Both the position numbers and the translations under genes were made by a program. Below, one piece after another: positions 32,310 to 44,787 of a stretch of 64,000 bases of DNA (its first letter is position 1; each line of letters opens with the position of its first letter). The stretch is from Psettodes erumei (lineage: Eukaryota > Chordata > Actinopteri > Pleuronectiformes > Psettodidae): contig JAFBJZ010000879.1 in the NCBI GenBank assembly GCA_016785225.1, positions 303,501 to 367,500 of the forward strand, in the 5' to 3' direction. The notes under the pieces were generated by a model. The model saw only the letters and a program-made list of their open reading frames with translations. It ran no database searches and was not told the DNA's origin.

Positions 32310-34513
32310 ATGACCACAACATGGCTCTGTCTATTCAGGACGTTTTGTTCATGAAAATAATGAAAGAAGGACTAACAAAAGATGCAAACAACAGTTGGGT
32401 AGCTCCAGTACCTTTTAAAGTTCAGAATCCACAGTTCCCCGATAATGGGCCATAGGCATTGAACCATCTCAAGTCATTCAGGCACAACTTCGAAAGGAAT
32501 CCTGAAATGACAGACCACTTTTTGTTTTTCATGGACAATATGTTCATGAACGGTCATACAGAGTTAGCCCCTCCTCTCAGGGAGGAAGAAGAACGGTGGT
32601 ACTTACCAATATTGGGTGTGTACCATCCAAAAAACCAAAACAAATTTGCCTGGTCTTTGATTCCAGCGCCCAGTACAACGGTGTGTCACTCAAGGACGTG
32701 CTGTTGACTGGGCCTGAACAACACTGTTTGGTGTACTGATGAACTTCAGAAGGGAAGCAAGGGGGAAGCAAGGATTGCCTTTACAGCAGACATAGAACAG
32801 ATGTTCTATTGCTTTTCAGTAAGGGAAGATGATAGAAATTTCTTATGTTTTCTATGGTTCGACCTCACCAGACACTGTGGAGTATCGAATGAAGGTCCAC
32901 ATCTTTAGAAATAGCCTGTTGTCTGCAGTGGCTATTCATGGCCTGCACCAGCCTGTTCAGGTCAGTGAGCTCCACATCGACCCTGAAGTTCAACATTTTG
33001 TGATGCGTGACTTCTATATAGATGATGGGTTGAAGTCCCTTCCTACAATCGAAACCGTACTCAACCTGCTAAAAAAGACGCAGGATGTTCTCTCCAAATC
33101 AAACCTAAGGATGCACAAAATCATGGCAAACAACAAGGAGGTCATGGAGGCCTTTCCAGCCGAAGAGACACAAAGGACCTTAAAGACCTGGGCCTCAATG
33201 CAGATGTGCTGCCAATGCAGCCAGTTCCCAACTGAGGACCTCCAGACTGACTGCTTCCACTTCAGCATCTCTGAAGAGGTAAAACCCTACACTCAACGGG
33301 GTGTCTTGTCCATTATCAATAGCCTCTATGATCCTTTAGGGTTTGTATCTCCAGTCACAATACAAGGCAAGGCCATTCTCTTCAGAGAGAACTCACTGTT
33401 AAGAACAGTGACTGGGACTCGCCTTTTCCCCAGGAAATGGAGGAAGCATGGAAAATTTGGAGAGCTTCTCTGAAAGAACTGTCCCAACTTTTGATTCTCA
33501 GAGCCTATACCACAAATTCACCCTCAGCAGCTGTCAGAATGGAATTTTGCATCTCTCCTGACACATCAATGAAAACTATCACCGCTGTGGCATATCTAAA
33601 AGTAAATGACTCTGCTGGAAACAACCAGGAAGGATTAGTAATGGGCAAAGCCAAGCTGACCCCCTAGCCTGAGCAAACAATTCCAAGACTGTAACTTTGT
33701 GCAGTGCTTATTGCAGTGGAGTTTGGAGACTTAACTGTGGCAGAACTTCCTTCAGCTCAATGCTACAACCTTCTACTCAGACAGCAAAGTAGTCCTGGGC
33801 TACATTTTTAATGAAACCAGGCTCTTTTATGTTTAAGTAAAAAGGTAATACATATCCAAAGGTCAACACATCGAAATCAGTGGCACTACGTGTCAACAGA
33901 ACAGAAACCTATGACCCACTACACGTTCTGTCACTGCGGGCCATTTGAAGGACACAAACTGGCTGAGTTGACCCAAATCTCTGTACACACCAGAGACACA
34001 TGCCTTAGAGAGCACCTACGAACTTGTAGACTCAAGTTCAGACCCAGACATTCACCCTCTAGTGTCCACTTTGAGTACTACAACAATGTCCAAACAGCTT
34101 GGTTCACATCAATTCTCAAAGTTCTCATCTTGGAAGACTCTAACTAGGGCCAGTACTTGCCTAATACATGTAGCCTGTTGTTTCAACGTGACTCAAAGAA
34201 GACTTGTAAGGGTTGGCATTACTGCAAAACAGGATACACTGTTGAGGTGTCGGATCAATTGTTGCACACCGTCATTCAAGCCATACCAGAAGAAGTCTAC
34301 CGTCAAGAGATCAAATGTATCCAAAAACCTGAGCAGATCCCCAAAAGTAGTCCTCTCAAAAATGTGGATCCTTTTGTTGATACACTCAGCCTTCTGAGAG
34401 TCGGAGGCTGTCTCCACAATGCAATCTTACAATTTTGATCAGAGCGAAAAGACTCCAGTGATTATTCCTGGCAAACATCAGGTTGCAACCTTACTCATCG
34501 TGCATCACCGTTA
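32310..34513 (+). mobile_element. BEL/Pao LTR-retrotransposon pol, degenerate
   Basis: Plus-strand pieces follow pol order. The RT N-terminus (VAPVPFK, then WYLPILGVYHPKNQNK) is at 32390-32650. An A-box-like segment follows near 32660. The catalytic YIDDGLKS lies at about 33018-33041, within the frame 32829-33473. RGVLSIINSLYDPLGFVSPV is at about 33298-33357. An RNase H region with MGKAKLTP follows to 33667. The integrase N-terminal area (LLRVGGCLHNA, IIPGKHQVATLLIVHH) ends at about 34513. BEL/Pao signatures are the YxDD-GL box and the SLYDPLGFVxPV segment. At least five frameshifts or stops are visible, the integrase core is absent and no LTRs are attached. It is an inert relic. Confidence 0.88.
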
Positions 34514-34607
34514 AAATGCAATGTTTTACAGCTGTATAAGTAATAAATACATGAAAACAGCAGTTAAAACAAGCACTTTAGTTCATTTAAGAATCTGTAT
34601 GTTTACA

Positions 34608-34636
34608 TTGTGTGTGTGTGTGTGTGTGTGTGTGCG
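34608..34636. repeat. (TG)n microsatellite
   Basis: About 14 TG units with one CG substitution, between the BEL/Pao relic and a LINE tail. Confidence 0.9.
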
Positions 34637-34799
34637 TAAGCATAAAGAGGAAGCAATTTTATTTTTATTCATTATTCCTTTTGTGTGTTTTAGTTTTACT
34701 CTTTCTTACGCCAATAAAACTGCGGACAATGGACAACTGTCTTGAGAGTCGTGATGTCAGGAAAGAGTTTGTGTAACGGCCAAAGTGTATCACAGCACA

Positions 34800-35035
34800 T
34801 ATACTGAGGGCAGCATACTTATTTTTATCATTTCTTATTACTAGTTTATGTATTTTTAATGTCTGTAGTTTTATTTATTGTATATTTTTTGCATTATTCT
34901 ATTTATACTTTCTATCTATACTGTGTTTTATACTGTGTGTATTTATGTTGCTTGTTTAATGCTGCTGTAACACAAGAATTTCCCAGTCTGGGATCAATAA
35001 AGTAAATCTATCTATATCTATCTGTCTATGTTGGC
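34800..35035 (+). mobile_element. LINE 3' tail with (CTAT)n
   Basis: CTGCTGTAACACAAGAATTT is followed by CCCAGTCTGGGATCAATAAA and a (CTAT)n tail at about 35005-35030, a standard fish LINE 3' terminus. The T-rich upstream sequence is part of its 3' UTR. The coding part is missing. Confidence 0.65.
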
Positions 35036-35039
35036 GACC

Positions 35040-35830
35040 CCTCTCTCCCTGATCGGCAAAATGACTTTTATGGCCTCACAATTTGAGGCCATAAACATCA
35101 CACCTGCCCATAAAGTCACACCACAACTGCAGGAGCAGACTCGTGCAGTTGTCTCACACCAACTTATGTGAGGAGAGTCCTGTCCATCAACTCCCAGGTA
35201 TGTTGTCCGGCTGCAACACTGGTCCTCAGTGACTGTGGCGACCAGCTCAAGGATGTATTCAAAGACATCTTTAACACATGTCTACTCCAGACTGTTTTCC
35301 CAAAATGCCTCAAATCTGCTACCATCATTCCCATGCAAAAACAGTCCCCTGTCTCATGCTGAATGATTAACACCCCATAGCTCTGAGACCCATCATCCTG
35401 AAATGATTTCATTGGCTAGTCATGCAGCACATCTGGACCATCCTGCCTCCTACACTTGATCCCCATCACCATGCATATTATGCAAACAGATTTGTTGAGG
35501 ACGCTGTATCCAATGCACTACATGTGGCTCTCCCACACGTAGAGCAAAAAAAACATGTCAGGATGTTATTTATTGATTTCAGCATCAACGTTCATCAGTC
35601 CACAACAACTCACAGAGAAGCTGAACAAACTGGACTTCAAACATCCTGCTGGATCCCTCTCATATCACTCGCTCCACCACCTCTCTGTGCTCCTGCCCTC
35701 TGATAGGAGGCTACAGCCTCCGGGCCAGATCCTCCAGACTGTGCAAAGAGTTTCTTCCCTCAGATTATTGAACACTCCTAAAAAGCTGCCCCCTATCCCC
35801 CCTGTTAGGGACCAAATGAGATGAAACTGA
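35040..35830 (+). mobile_element. L2/CR1-group LINE RT fragment
   Basis: The plus strand reads CGDQLKDVFKDIFNTCLLQT, FPKCLKSATIIPMQKQSPVS, TILPPTLDPHHHAYYANRFV and EDAVSNALHVALPHVE, then RMLFIDFS (A-box). The LINE then jumps, through an internal deletion, to sequence from its 3' region (about 35690-35810). The catalytic box is deleted. Confidence 0.75.
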
Positions 35831-35984
35831 ATTCACACTGGACTTACTTTCTACACCCATGCTGCTCTTTGCTGTTGATTATGTTTTTAATGTTTGACTG
35901 TTACACAGTGTGAAATTGCTTGTTGATGAGAGAGGAGAATGTTTTTTTGCTTCTGTATATGCTGCAGGTGTATGATGGAAGTGA

Positions 35985-36780
35985 CAAACTAAATTGAACT
36001 GATTAGCCCACTCGGTCTGGCTTTTGGTCTGGATATGATAACCAGAGGACAGGCTCTCAATAACAAAAAGGATAGAAATCTTTCCATTAGATGGTTGGAC
36101 AATGTCTGACAAGGGACAAAGTAGACCAGATCAGGGTTTAGGAGAGGTCTTATCTGGGCATAGATGACGCAGACTGAGACAAACTGGCCTCTCCAGAGGG
36201 CTGACACACGGTGGCAAGTCAGGTGGGTGGAATGGACCCACTGGAGGACATCTGGAAGTACACTTTCAGGGAAAGACAATATGTTCATGGGACCATTACC
36301 AGGGTCAAGTTGGTTCCATTTTCCTTGGTGGACTCTGGACTCAGTCTACCAAGTGACCATAGCTACAATGCAGGAGGAAGGTAGAATGGGATCAGGATCA
36401 GGCTTGGTTGGGAGAGTCAGGCCAGGCAAGAAAGGACATCATGCTAATCTAACAAAACCAGGGTGTTAAGATGGTGAAGTTGAACCAAACAAAAAATAAT
36501 GCCTACCTTGATGGCAGTTCAGATGCTTAGTAGACTAGATGTATGAGAAATGATGAACGGAAGTGCAGCACCTTCAAAACAGTGCTGTCATTCTTCTAGT
36601 GCCAGTTTCACTGCCAGGAACTCACTCTGAGACTGTATGGTTTTGGCCATATTGAAATGGCAGAGAACTTAACAGGGTCCATCTACTAAGACGCTCCATC
36701 CCTGTGCAACGACGAGCAGGGATAAGGTTTAGCATCAACGGTGTAAAGCTCTTGAAATAGCGTTGCAAATATTAGGCAGT
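35985..36780 (-). mobile_element. Ty3/gypsy fragment: RNase H and integrase
   Basis: On the minus strand about 36530-36690 reads SEFLAVKLALEE, a stop, then QHCFEGAALPF, the RNase H end of gypsy pol. Then 36180-36288 reads LPDVLQWVHSTHLTCH, the integrase zinc-binding region, and 35985-36080 reads SLSSGYHIQTKSQTEWANQ, the conserved integrase core segment. Spacing is shortened by deletions and there are stops. This is separate from the element at 42545-53921, since the integrase part missing there is present here. Confidence 0.7.
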
Positions 36781-36784
36781 CAGT

Positions 36785-36960
36785 CACTACCAGAAGTAGA
36801 GGCTATGATCTGGCAGAGCTGAGTATTTGATGAGTCCTGATTGGCAGAGATGAGGAGCAGATGGTGGGTCTCGCCCTGATTCCAGCACACCTCGGGCAGT
36901 AAAACACAGACACCAGGTTAATGAGGCCCAGAGGATAATGTCCCAAAGACCGATGTAACA
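36785..36960. mobile_element. LTR-like segment, copy 2
   Basis: It shares GCAGAGCTGAGTATTTGATG with copy 1 at 31838-31885 and lies next to the gypsy RNase H fragment. That fits an LTR remnant of the gypsy element, but the boundaries are not defined. Confidence 0.4.
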
Positions 36961-39900
36961 CTGTAGATGTCAGTGCTCATTCTAATAAGTACTCAACCTT
37001 AGTTCCAGTAGTTTCAACAGTGATAAAATAGACATCGTCAGTATAAAAAGGCATTCTGTGCAACTCTGTCTTCTGAACCTCATGTTGTCAGCTTTCCAGT
37101 TCAATTTTAACTGATTCTCAACTTGAACTGATGTAGAACAAATTGCATCCAGTGAGAGCTGGTGTGATGGCACACTGCCATTTGCTCCTGTTAGCTTAAC
37201 CAGAGTCACACTGCTTTCAATTTCGTTCATTCCGCCTCAAACTAATTATTAACCTGGAGCTAGACTCATGGGAAGGAAGAGGATGTGGAATGAATAGAGG
37301 ACAAGTAAGGTCACCACACACACACACACACATACAGACATCAGCTACATTTAGAGTGACAATCAGTGACAGAGCCACATACTGGTGGCTACAGTCTGGG
37401 CATCCCACTTGCCCAAAAACTTAGCACCATATTTCTTGTCAGTCATTTTTTCATGTGGAATCATTTCTACACTGCTGCAGCTCCAAGTCACAGGATGCTT
37501 TTTAACAGTGTACTCATTTGGTTGAACTGCCATTAGTCACCACTCGATTTGTTACAATCACTCACTATTGTAGTTTTAGGGGAGATCGTACACATTATAG
37601 AGTTCTGCTGATGTGGGATAAAATCAGTGTATGTCCTGGCACTAGTTTCCACAAAGACGTTTTACTTACAAGCTTCAATTGCCTCAGGAATGGATGTATT
37701 TTAGTCAGTGATGGGATTGAGCATGCTAGGATACCTGTTCTGAGTAATATCTGATCTCCTGCTTTTATAAAACTATAATAATATGTCTATTACCTCTCCT
37801 AGTATTTTTCCCTGTCATCATTAAAACTGATGTATCCGCAGTCACCAACATATTATGTGTATGCACAGTATACTGTATATACTGTACATACCATCCATAT
37901 ACATGTATACATGTATCAAACACATATACATGGTATATCCAATCATATACCATCCAGCAACAGAAACAGCAATGTCTTTAACGTCGTTGTTTCTGATGGT
38001 AGCAGGTAGCAATTGCATTTCCTCTAAAACTGATATGAAAGGAAATATACAAAATAGATATCTTCTAGGATACATAGTTGTACATCAGGTTCAGAAGATG
38101 TTAGCTGTAGGCAACAGGAACCTGCAGTAGAGTTTCATAAATAGGATGTTAGACGGAAAATGTTTTTGTATTTATTTTTGTATGCAATGTATTCATTAAG
38201 ATGACTGGTTCATTCATCAGTTTATGAGAAGTTCAGAACACCATATAATTACCTGTCCTGTCCACTCATGACATACAGTGCAGTAGGTCTCAGCTAGGCT
38301 GGTCTTGTAAAACAACTGGGTGCAGTGTGATAAATGCAGGCTATTAGAGAGAACATTTGTGCCAAAGGGCAGGATTTTTGAAACAAAACCCGTCTTTCAT
38401 GCCACAGCAGCAGAGGTAAAGTCATAGGATTAAGAAATGTGTAATGCGAGGCGGGTGATTGTTACACAGTGATCGCTCATAGCACACACTGCCCTGTTTC
38501 TTTCAACTGCACCCAACATTAAGAGCACATGATCACTGTGTGATTGGATATGGATCAGGGGAGTGTCTGATTGTGAGACTCTGCGAGCTACACTGCATCT
38601 GATTATTAATAATCTCACTGTGTAGTGGTGGAAGAAGAATTATTATTCTTTACTTCAGTAATGTTAGCTGAATCACACTCAAAATTTTCACATTTGAAAG
38701 GATCAGACTTGTGGCTTTTCATGGTTTCTCTTCTGTAATACAGACCCCATATACTTAACCCAACAAGGACTTTACAAACACCTCTGGTGTGTTGATTGTA
38801 TTTTGCTAGACATCTAGTGGTTTACATTCATTTGTCTTGCATAAAACTCTCCTTTACTTCCTTGTCTTCACTGAAACTCCTCTTACCTTGATTCCCTTCT
38901 CCTCTCCTCTCCTCTCCTCCCCTCTCCTATCTTTGAAAAATAAGGTAGTGAATCAGAAGAGGCTTTCTCAGTTGTACAAGTCATGTGTTGTTCAGTGTGT
39001 GCCATGACATAGGCATCACAAAGGTGGGAAAAGAAGTGGCTCTCCACCAGTGCAGAAGAATATAATCTTGTCAGTCATATACACATACAATGTAAGAAAG
39101 CCCCCCATAATGCCAGGACACCATATCATTGAAGAAGAAAATAAGAAAAAACCCAGGTTTTGTTTCAGCACAGCAGTCAGACTGACAGTGAGCCATAGTG
39201 CTACTGAGCCATCTATTCTTTTAACTCTCAGTAAAATGACTTCATGAGCTCCTTTACAATTAAAATTTGATAGTATCAATCTCCATTCCAAAACTGGCAC
39301 AGATGCATTGGCCAGCACAGAAGATTTAGCCAACTGTGACATGATGATTTTAATTGAAACTGCTGCTGTCTCATAGATCTCTAAGCCAACTTCATCTAAA
39401 CAATCATCTTCGGTTCAAGTTCAAGGATTTTACTTTTAGAGTTTTATTTAACCCTTCCATGTTAAATCTCTTTTCCTCTCCTCTCCACTCCTCTGCCCCT
39501 TTCTTTGTAAATTCACTTAAAGCTAATTGCTTCCAGCAGGCTTTCCTCTCAGTCCATCACGCTGCTCTCCGTCATGTGATGACACTGGGTGGGCTTGTTA
39601 TCGGGGGCCTGTGGACTGCTGCTGGACACACTGAACATGAACATTTTTACCCTGTCTGACCACGCCTTCTGCTACTGCAGCCATGAGATCTTCTGCAGTG
39701 TAGAAAGTAACCCTTTTACCTTTTTCCATTTGGGACGGGTTTGGGATAGATTTCTTAAATGGCTGAGGAGGTTTTAATTCCATCATCGGGAAAAATCAGT
39801 TCGGTAAGTTGAAGCTGACAAGAATCCATAGCAAAAGTTTTCATCTGACTGACTATAGAACTGACTATAGAATCCCAGCAGCTAATACCATTAACTACCA

Positions 39901-42059
39901 CCTACAAACTGTAGCCTGGTGTTGGGAAAAAGTACATCAGTGGCTGGACCCTTAAGAGATATTTAAAGTAGGTCACCAAGCTTTACAATCGTTGAATTTG
40001 CATTGATAATAAAAAAAATATATTATTAAAACAGTTAAAGCTTAAAAGTAGCAAAAGAGTGAATCATATACAGTAGACTGCAAGTTTTACCGTAATGCAG
40101 CACTTGTGGAACAGCGCTTGAGTGAAGTCACCATTTAAATAAAATCAGACAGAAACCTGTTATGAAAATTCATAAAGTGCAAAATTGTTCAGTATTCGGT
40201 TCGATGTTGTTCAGTATTTTCACTAACTGTTCTCAGTGTTTTACATTAAATCTACTCTAATCTAAGTCACTTAACAGTAACTTTAGTAATTCAGTAATTT
40301 TGTAACACTGAATCATTTATTTTAATGTACAACAATATAACAATAACAGAATACACATTCATTCGATTCAATCATTGGATTGGACTGGTATACAGTATTT
40401 CTGGGCCAGGGTTAAGTTTAATTGGCTTTGTGAGTTTGACATCATTCTTGCTGAGTATGTCAGTGTTATGAGTGTTACAACCCAAATATATGAATGTTTT
40501 GATCTCTTTTGTACTATGTTAAAACCAAGATGTGATGATGAAAGGTTCTAGAAATATCATCAAGAGTTTTTGATATTTGATAGAGAATTTGTAAAGCATT
40601 GACAATATTTCACTATGTCTGTGGACTTGTACCATAGATCTCAATATATACGATTTGTGTGTGTGTGTGTGTGTGTGTATGCACGCACGTGCACAGGGTG
40701 AAAAAATGTGTGACATGACCATCACTGAATAATTAACATTTGAACATGAACATGTGAAATCCTCCCGGATACTGTTTGACTGCTTCATTTGGATCTGTTG
40801 ATGTGTTAAAGTTAAAGTTAAGTACACATAAGCTACCTTTTTTGGTTTTTTGGATGATCTTTTTATCTCATATTGTTGTTTGTATGGCATGCAACCATTA
40901 GAATTCATTCCCTGATACCGTGATCACTCATGTGCATGTTTGTTTGCGATAGCCTAGCAGGCAATGTGTGATAGACGTGGTATGGTTATGATCCCCATAG
41001 TTACTACTTCTAAACATTAATGCTACTGACCTTTGCACATATGCTAATATTTATTACAAACACTGACATAAATTTTGGAAAGAAGGGTAGACTGGCCTAC
41101 ATATGAGGAGGTCACATCAACCACTAATATCAGAGCAGCTAAATGTAACTCAGCTGGGACAAATGTGTTTTTGGATAATTAAATATTGAATGAATATGTT
41201 TTGAACATCCACAATAAGACAACCTTTTTATGATATATAGATAGTTCTAAACATATACTTTATTAAAACATAAATACAGTACATTGAACAGTCACCATGA
41301 CTAGCTGATCTTAGCTGTGCTGAACTGTTGTGTACCGTATTGTGTAACAGCAAATACATTTTGAAGGAAATATGATGAAATGCATTATATTTTTTTACTA
41401 ACATGATGAGGAAATGTTCATAACTCACAAATTTATTAAGTTACAAAAATGGTGATATGCACATATATAGTATTCTGGAATAAGTGTTTGTTTTCTGCCA
41501 AAAATAACTTCTTTTGAAAGACTGTATTTATGACTCAAACATTCCAGAACTGTTAATATAGAAAAGGGTCAAAGTGGCTTGAACTTTGCTAATTCATATG
41601 TGACCAAAACTACCAAAATCTTTCCCTACCCTTAACCACAGGCGCTTTCCTGCTTAAATCATAGCTAAAAATACAAAATAAGTTTTGAATCACATTACTA
41701 ATGTTTTGGGATGACTTATGAAAACAGACCATGGATATTCACAGATTGATGTATCATCAAGGTAATGTATATGATCCAACACTAGGATTTAATCAGCAAC
41801 AAGGAGACTTTTACTAAACTCAAGTACTAAAGTACTTTTACTACTAAAGTAGACATGAGATGCATGTGTTTGCTAAATTTTAAAACACTTTTGTCCTGAT
41901 GTCACATTCACATGGCAAATTATTTCATGTCTGTCCTTCCATTCAAATGTCTGAATACTTCTGGATGGATCAGGATGGATGGGTCAGCAAGGCATGTGGC
42001 TGACAGTTTGACAATTTACACCTTGTTTAGCCCTGCTAACAGCATTGCATGAGTGCTAA
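36961..42059. other. Long spacer without recognised genes
   Basis: The stretch holds a (CA)n at 37314-37333, CT-rich CTCTC repeats at about 38900-38932, and a (TG)n at 40657-40679. The phrase AGTGGTGGAAGAAGAATTAT at about 38624 resembles the start of a common fish repeat; only about 100 bp are arguable. I found no exon with conserved protein sequence. Confidence 0.5.
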
Positions 42060-42480
42060 TGATATCTGTTAGTCAGTCTAGATCCAGATGGAAATATCTC
42101 AACTATAATTCAACTTCGGTGAAGCTTGACATTTTCTCTCCATTGAGTTATTTCATTTTTTTTACTGAAGTATCTTCAAAACTATTGAATGGAATTGGGT
42201 ACACTTTATCATGTTCCCCTGCAAATATTTTTAAAAACCATCAGACTTTCCATTTAGCGCTTGGGGTCAAAGTTTCTTCTCATCCAGTTCTTTAGTTTAT
42301 GACCAAATGAAATGAATGACATTCCCATCAGCCTCAGCTTGATTTAATGTTAATTTGCAAAAGCCAGCATGCTAACATGTAACCTAAGATCATATATCGA
42401 CTAAATCTATGAACATGTCACGTTAGCATTACCACTGTGAGCATGTCCCATGTTGCTATTAGTTGTTTAGTTTTTATTAT
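42060..42480 (+). repeat. Dispersed teleost repeat (AAAGCCAGCATGCTAACATG type)
   Basis: Ordered phrases such as ATGACATTCCCATCAGCCTC, CAGCATGCTAACATG, ATGTCACGTTAGCATTACCA and GTGAGCATGT match a widespread fish interspersed repeat in diverged form. There is no coding capacity and its class is unknown to me. Confidence 0.55.
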
Positions 42481-42544
42481 ATTGGGCTTAAGCTGCTATT
42501 ATGGCTATCTGGACTCTGGAACATAACAAAATTCCATTATTATA

Positions 42545-43995
42545 GGCTACAGAGTTAGAATAGACTTGAAAAAAGTGGAAACCAGGAGCCTCCAGCATCC
42601 AAAATGACAAAGCAGGGTACCCAAGAATGTTCTTCAGGTCATGGCCCTCCCAGTCCACAAGGTACTGCAAACCCCACTTCTACTGGATGTGCACCCTGTG
42701 GCATACATCCAACAAACAGGGTGGTCATACACAACACGGACGGGTACAGGGCGCAGGGGACTGCCCACACTACAAATGGTTGTTTGGAACTCTCCAGCCA
42801 GTGCCTCCATTCGTCATGAGTCAATTTAACTGTTAATAGCTCACTGTTACCTACATCATAATTTCTCTCACTAGGGGTCAGGTGGTGAGATGAGAAGGCA
42901 CACTGGTGTAATCTTTGGTCTTGGGAATGTTGGGAGAGAATTTCCCCCTCTCCCGAGTTCAAGGCATCTACCTCCTGGAAAAAAATGACGGGAGGGGTCA
43001 GGCTGAACTAAAACTGGGGCTGTGGTAAGGAGCTCTTTGAGGGTCTTAAAAGACTGATCTGCCTCAGGGGACCAGGTGAAAGAGTTTTTGGGAGATGTCA
43101 GTCTACTGAGAGGAGTTGCAACTCGGCTGAAATTTCAGGTGAATCTGTAATTTACAAAACCAAGGAGTGATCGTAGCTGCTTACAGAGGTACAGCTACAG
43201 CACAGATCTTCTTGGGGTCTGCTTTAATCTGTCCACTGGAGACAACATAGCCCAGGAAACACACTGTTGCAGCGTGGGATTTGACACACCTGATGAATGT
43301 GTTCTTACCGGCAGCAGGAGAAGATGAGGATGTCATCTAAAAAGACAAACAAAAACCTTTTAAAGAAGTCATGGAGAACTTCATTGAGAAGCATCTGGAA
43401 TACTGCTGGGACATTACTCAGGCCAAAGGGCATTGCTAAGTACTAAAAATGCCCGAGTGGTGTGTTGAAAGCAGTCTTCCACTCATCTCCTTCTTATTCT
43501 GACCAGGTGGTATGCATTCATGAGGTCCAACTTGGTAAACTTGGTACTGCAGCACCCTGCGGCGACTGGAAAGCAGAGTTAATGAGTGGCAAAGGGGACC
43601 TGTTTTTTATTGAGCCCTCTGAAATCAGTGCATGGGCATAGCACAGCACCCTTCTTATCCACAAAACATCATCACAAATCAGCTCCAAGGGGAGAAGAGG
43701 AGGATCAAATGGTTCCAGCTGCCAGAAAATCTTTGATATATTTATCCTTAGCCTGTCTTTCAGGGTGTGACAAGTTACAAAGCCAGTTAGAGGGCAGTCT
43801 GGCACCCAGGAGAATGTCTATGTGGAAGTCATAAGGGCGATGAAGTGGGAGGGACAGGGCACATTCCTTACTGAAAATGTGATTGAGCTCATGATAAATT
43901 CCTGGCACATTAGATAAATCAGACAGAAGTAGGATTAGACAAGGCCTGAACATCCTAGGAGGCAAGCCTGACTGCAAACAGGTTGAATGACAAAA
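42545..43995 (-). pseudogene. Ty3/gypsy pol, RT-RNase H-chromodomain half
   Basis: From right to left the minus strand reads: linker and RT start with VPGIYHELNHIFSKECALSL (about 43920-43845) and HRPYDFHID; an RT palm piece with MNAYHLVRI (about 43515); the catalytic VFLDDILIFS near 43325-43355; and RNase H with CAFSSHHLTPSERNYDVGN, then LTHDEWRHWLE (42780-42905). It jumps straight to a chromodomain-like QYLVDWEGHDLKNILG at 42620-42670. The whole integrase is missing between them. Several frameshifts are present. It joins collinearly with the gag-protease half at 53110-53921, the two being parted by the hairpin-element array. Confidence 0.85.
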
Positions 43996-44009
43996 GTTGC
44001 TTCAGTTAA

Positions 44010-44118
44010 TAATTAGGGCCCAAGCACTTTCAGTGCAAAGGCCCTATTGTATTTCAAGGGATTATTATTATTAGGGCCCGAGCACCTTCAGTGCGAAGTC
44101 CCTATTGTAATTCAAGGG

Positions 44119-44155
<37 letters not shown>

Positions 44156-44750
44156 GGGCCCGAGCACCTTCAGTGCGAAGTCCCTATTGTAATTCAAGGG
44201 ATTATTATTATTATTACTATTATTATTATTATTAGGGCCCGAGCACCTTCAGTGCGAAGGCCCTATTGTAATTCAAGGAATTATTATTATTATTATTATT
44301 ATTAGGGCCCGAGCACCTTCAGTGCGAAGGCCCTATTGTATTTCAAGGGGTTTTTATTATTAGGGCCCGAGAACCTTCAGTGCAAAGGCCCTATTGTATT
44401 TCAAGTAATTATTAGGGCCCGAGCACCTTCAGTGCGAAGGCCCTATTGTAATTCAAGGGATTATTATTATTAGGGCCCGAGCACGAAAACGGTACGAAGC
44501 CCTATTGTATTTCAAGGAATCATTATTAGGGCCCGAGCACTTTCAGTGCGAAGGCCCTATTGTATTTCAAGGAACTATTAGGGCCCGAGCACCTTCAGTG
44601 CAAAGGCCCTATTGTAATTCAAGGGATTATTATTATTATTATTATTATTAGGGCCCGAGCACCTTCAGTGCGACGGCCCTATTGTAATTCCAGGAATTAT
44701 TATTAGGGCCCGAGCACCTTCAGTGCGAAGGCCCTATTGTAATTCAAGGG

Positions 44751-44787
<37 letters not shown>

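Noticed and set aside
34800..35035. AATAAA followed by (CTAT)n as a host gene polyadenylation site
   Set aside because: The surrounding phrase is the standard 3' terminus of fish LINEs, so the signal belongs to the transposon.
39354..39659. Frame of 101 codons in the long spacer
   Set aside because: No domain, no splice context, low-complexity Leu/Ser/Phe-rich content typical of non-coding frames.
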